Part shown: positions 63,745 through 64,000 of the stretch, piece after piece | Layout: every line of letters begins with the position of its first letter | Numbering within the stretch: position 1 is the first letter of the stretch | NCBI GenBank assembly: GCA_951812395.1 | Contig: CATOSD010000001.1 | Span: forward strand, 2,205,108 to 2,269,107 | Direction: 5' to 3' | DNA length: 64,000 nucleotides | Source of the DNA: an uncultured Dehalococcoidia bacterium | GTDB taxonomy: Bacteria > Chloroflexota > Dehalococcoidia > Lucifugimonadales > CATOSD01 | Program-made: the position numbers and the translations under genes | The notes under the pieces: generated by a model | Seen by the model: only the letters and a program-made list of their open reading frames with translations | Database searches by the model: none | Told to the model about the DNA's origin: nothing

Positions 63745-64000
63745 CTACTTGAAGGCTGGCAGCACCTCTTCGGCGAATGCTTGTAGCGCCTCGAAGTTGA
63801 AGGGCGCGCGGAGGGCTATGTTGAGCCCCTGCGCGCCGGCGTCGGCGTACTCGCCTATGCGGTCCACCACCTCGCTGGCCGTGCCGAATAGCTGGCCGCC
63901 CGACTGCTCGTCAGCCCTCTCGCCGTACTGCGCACGGAAACGCGCTCGCTCGCGTTCGGCGTCGGCGGCGGAGGTGCCCATCCAGAAGCCGACGTTGACC
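63745..64000 (-). CDS. LLM-class flavin-dependent oxidoreductase (monooxygenase), C-terminal part
   Basis: The gene continues beyond the window. The visible 84-codon end reads VNVGFWMGTSAADAERER, then GQLFGTASEVVDRIGEYADA, GAQGLNIALRAPFNFEALQA and FAEEVLPAFK. GTPEEVVDRIxxYxDAGxxxLxI is the classic C-terminal helix-strand of luciferase-like monooxygenases using FMNH2 or F420. The substrate cannot be inferred. Such flavin monooxygenases are expanded in SAR202-type marine Chloroflexota, which fits the rest of the window. Confidence 0.85.
   Translation of the reverse strand, partial: VNVGFWMGTSAADAERERARFRAQYGERADEQSGGQLFGTASEVVDRIGEYADAGAQGLNIALRAPFNFEALQAFAEEVLPAFK

Overview
The window is a high-GC (roughly 60-65 %) bacterial chromosome segment. 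It carries about 46 protein genes, two disrupted genes, and many short palindromic intergenic repeats. Housekeeping genes (metG, rsmI, the pyr genes, holB, tmk, pdxST, ribF, trpA, aroH, prkA) suggest Chloroflexota. A decayed enolase-superfamily gene, a flavin-dependent LLM-family monooxygenase at the right edge and the giant FtsX-type permeases fit the SAR202/Dehalococcoidia side of the phylum. That placement is inference from gene content; there is no rRNA marker in the window.

Layout. 0-4.6 kb: end of a GT4 glycosyltransferase, a CDP-alcohol phosphatidyltransferase, a probable selenoprotein of the protein disulfide oxidoreductase family (in-frame TGA in place of the first Cys of its second CxxC), a membrane-anchored gluzincin peptidase, an unknown protein and a HAD protein with altered catalytic motifs. 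4.6-8.9 kb: glycine betaine/proline-type ABC transporter (ATPase, permease, lipoprotein receptor) closed by a strong terminator. 9-15.5 kb: NIPSNAP protein, amidohydrolase, rsmI-metG-polyprenyl synthase, and two small phage-like genes. 15.5-17.3 kb: lower-GC, gene-poor stretch with a MITE-like element and a broken lipoprotein gene. 17.4-26.9 kb: pyrimidine operon (pyrR-pyrB-pyrC-carA-carB, minus strand) with a readable promoter, PyrR-binding RNA hairpin and attenuator. Two PIN-domain toxin-antitoxin modules and an orphan antitoxin sit inside it. 27-34.7 kb: miniature PSP1 gene, holB, a 1207-residue FtsX permease, htpX-pspAB, and a RimI-like acetyltransferase. 34.7-46.8 kb: prkA with a membrane protein and a coiled-coil protein, class V aminotransferase-ribF, aroH-trpA, CPBP protease, MBL hydrolase, TPR protein, pdxS-pdxT, GNAT-like protein. 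46.8-47.8 kb: gene-free, hairpin-rich. 47.8-59.4 kb: SpoIIIAA/R3H-type ATPase, tmk, and a four-gene MacB/FtsX-type ABC cluster in which one ATPase carries an AbrB-like tail. 59.4-64 kb: enolase-family pseudogene with four in-frame TAG codons, DUF1800 protein, NHL beta-propeller, retropepsin-like protease, and the end of an LLM-family monooxygenase.

The most noteworthy items are the overlooked selenoprotein, the intact PyrR attenuation signal of an operon invaded by toxin-antitoxin genes, the repeat-filled linker in the betaine receptor, the enolase pseudogene, and a family of composite palindromic repeats at gene borders throughout.
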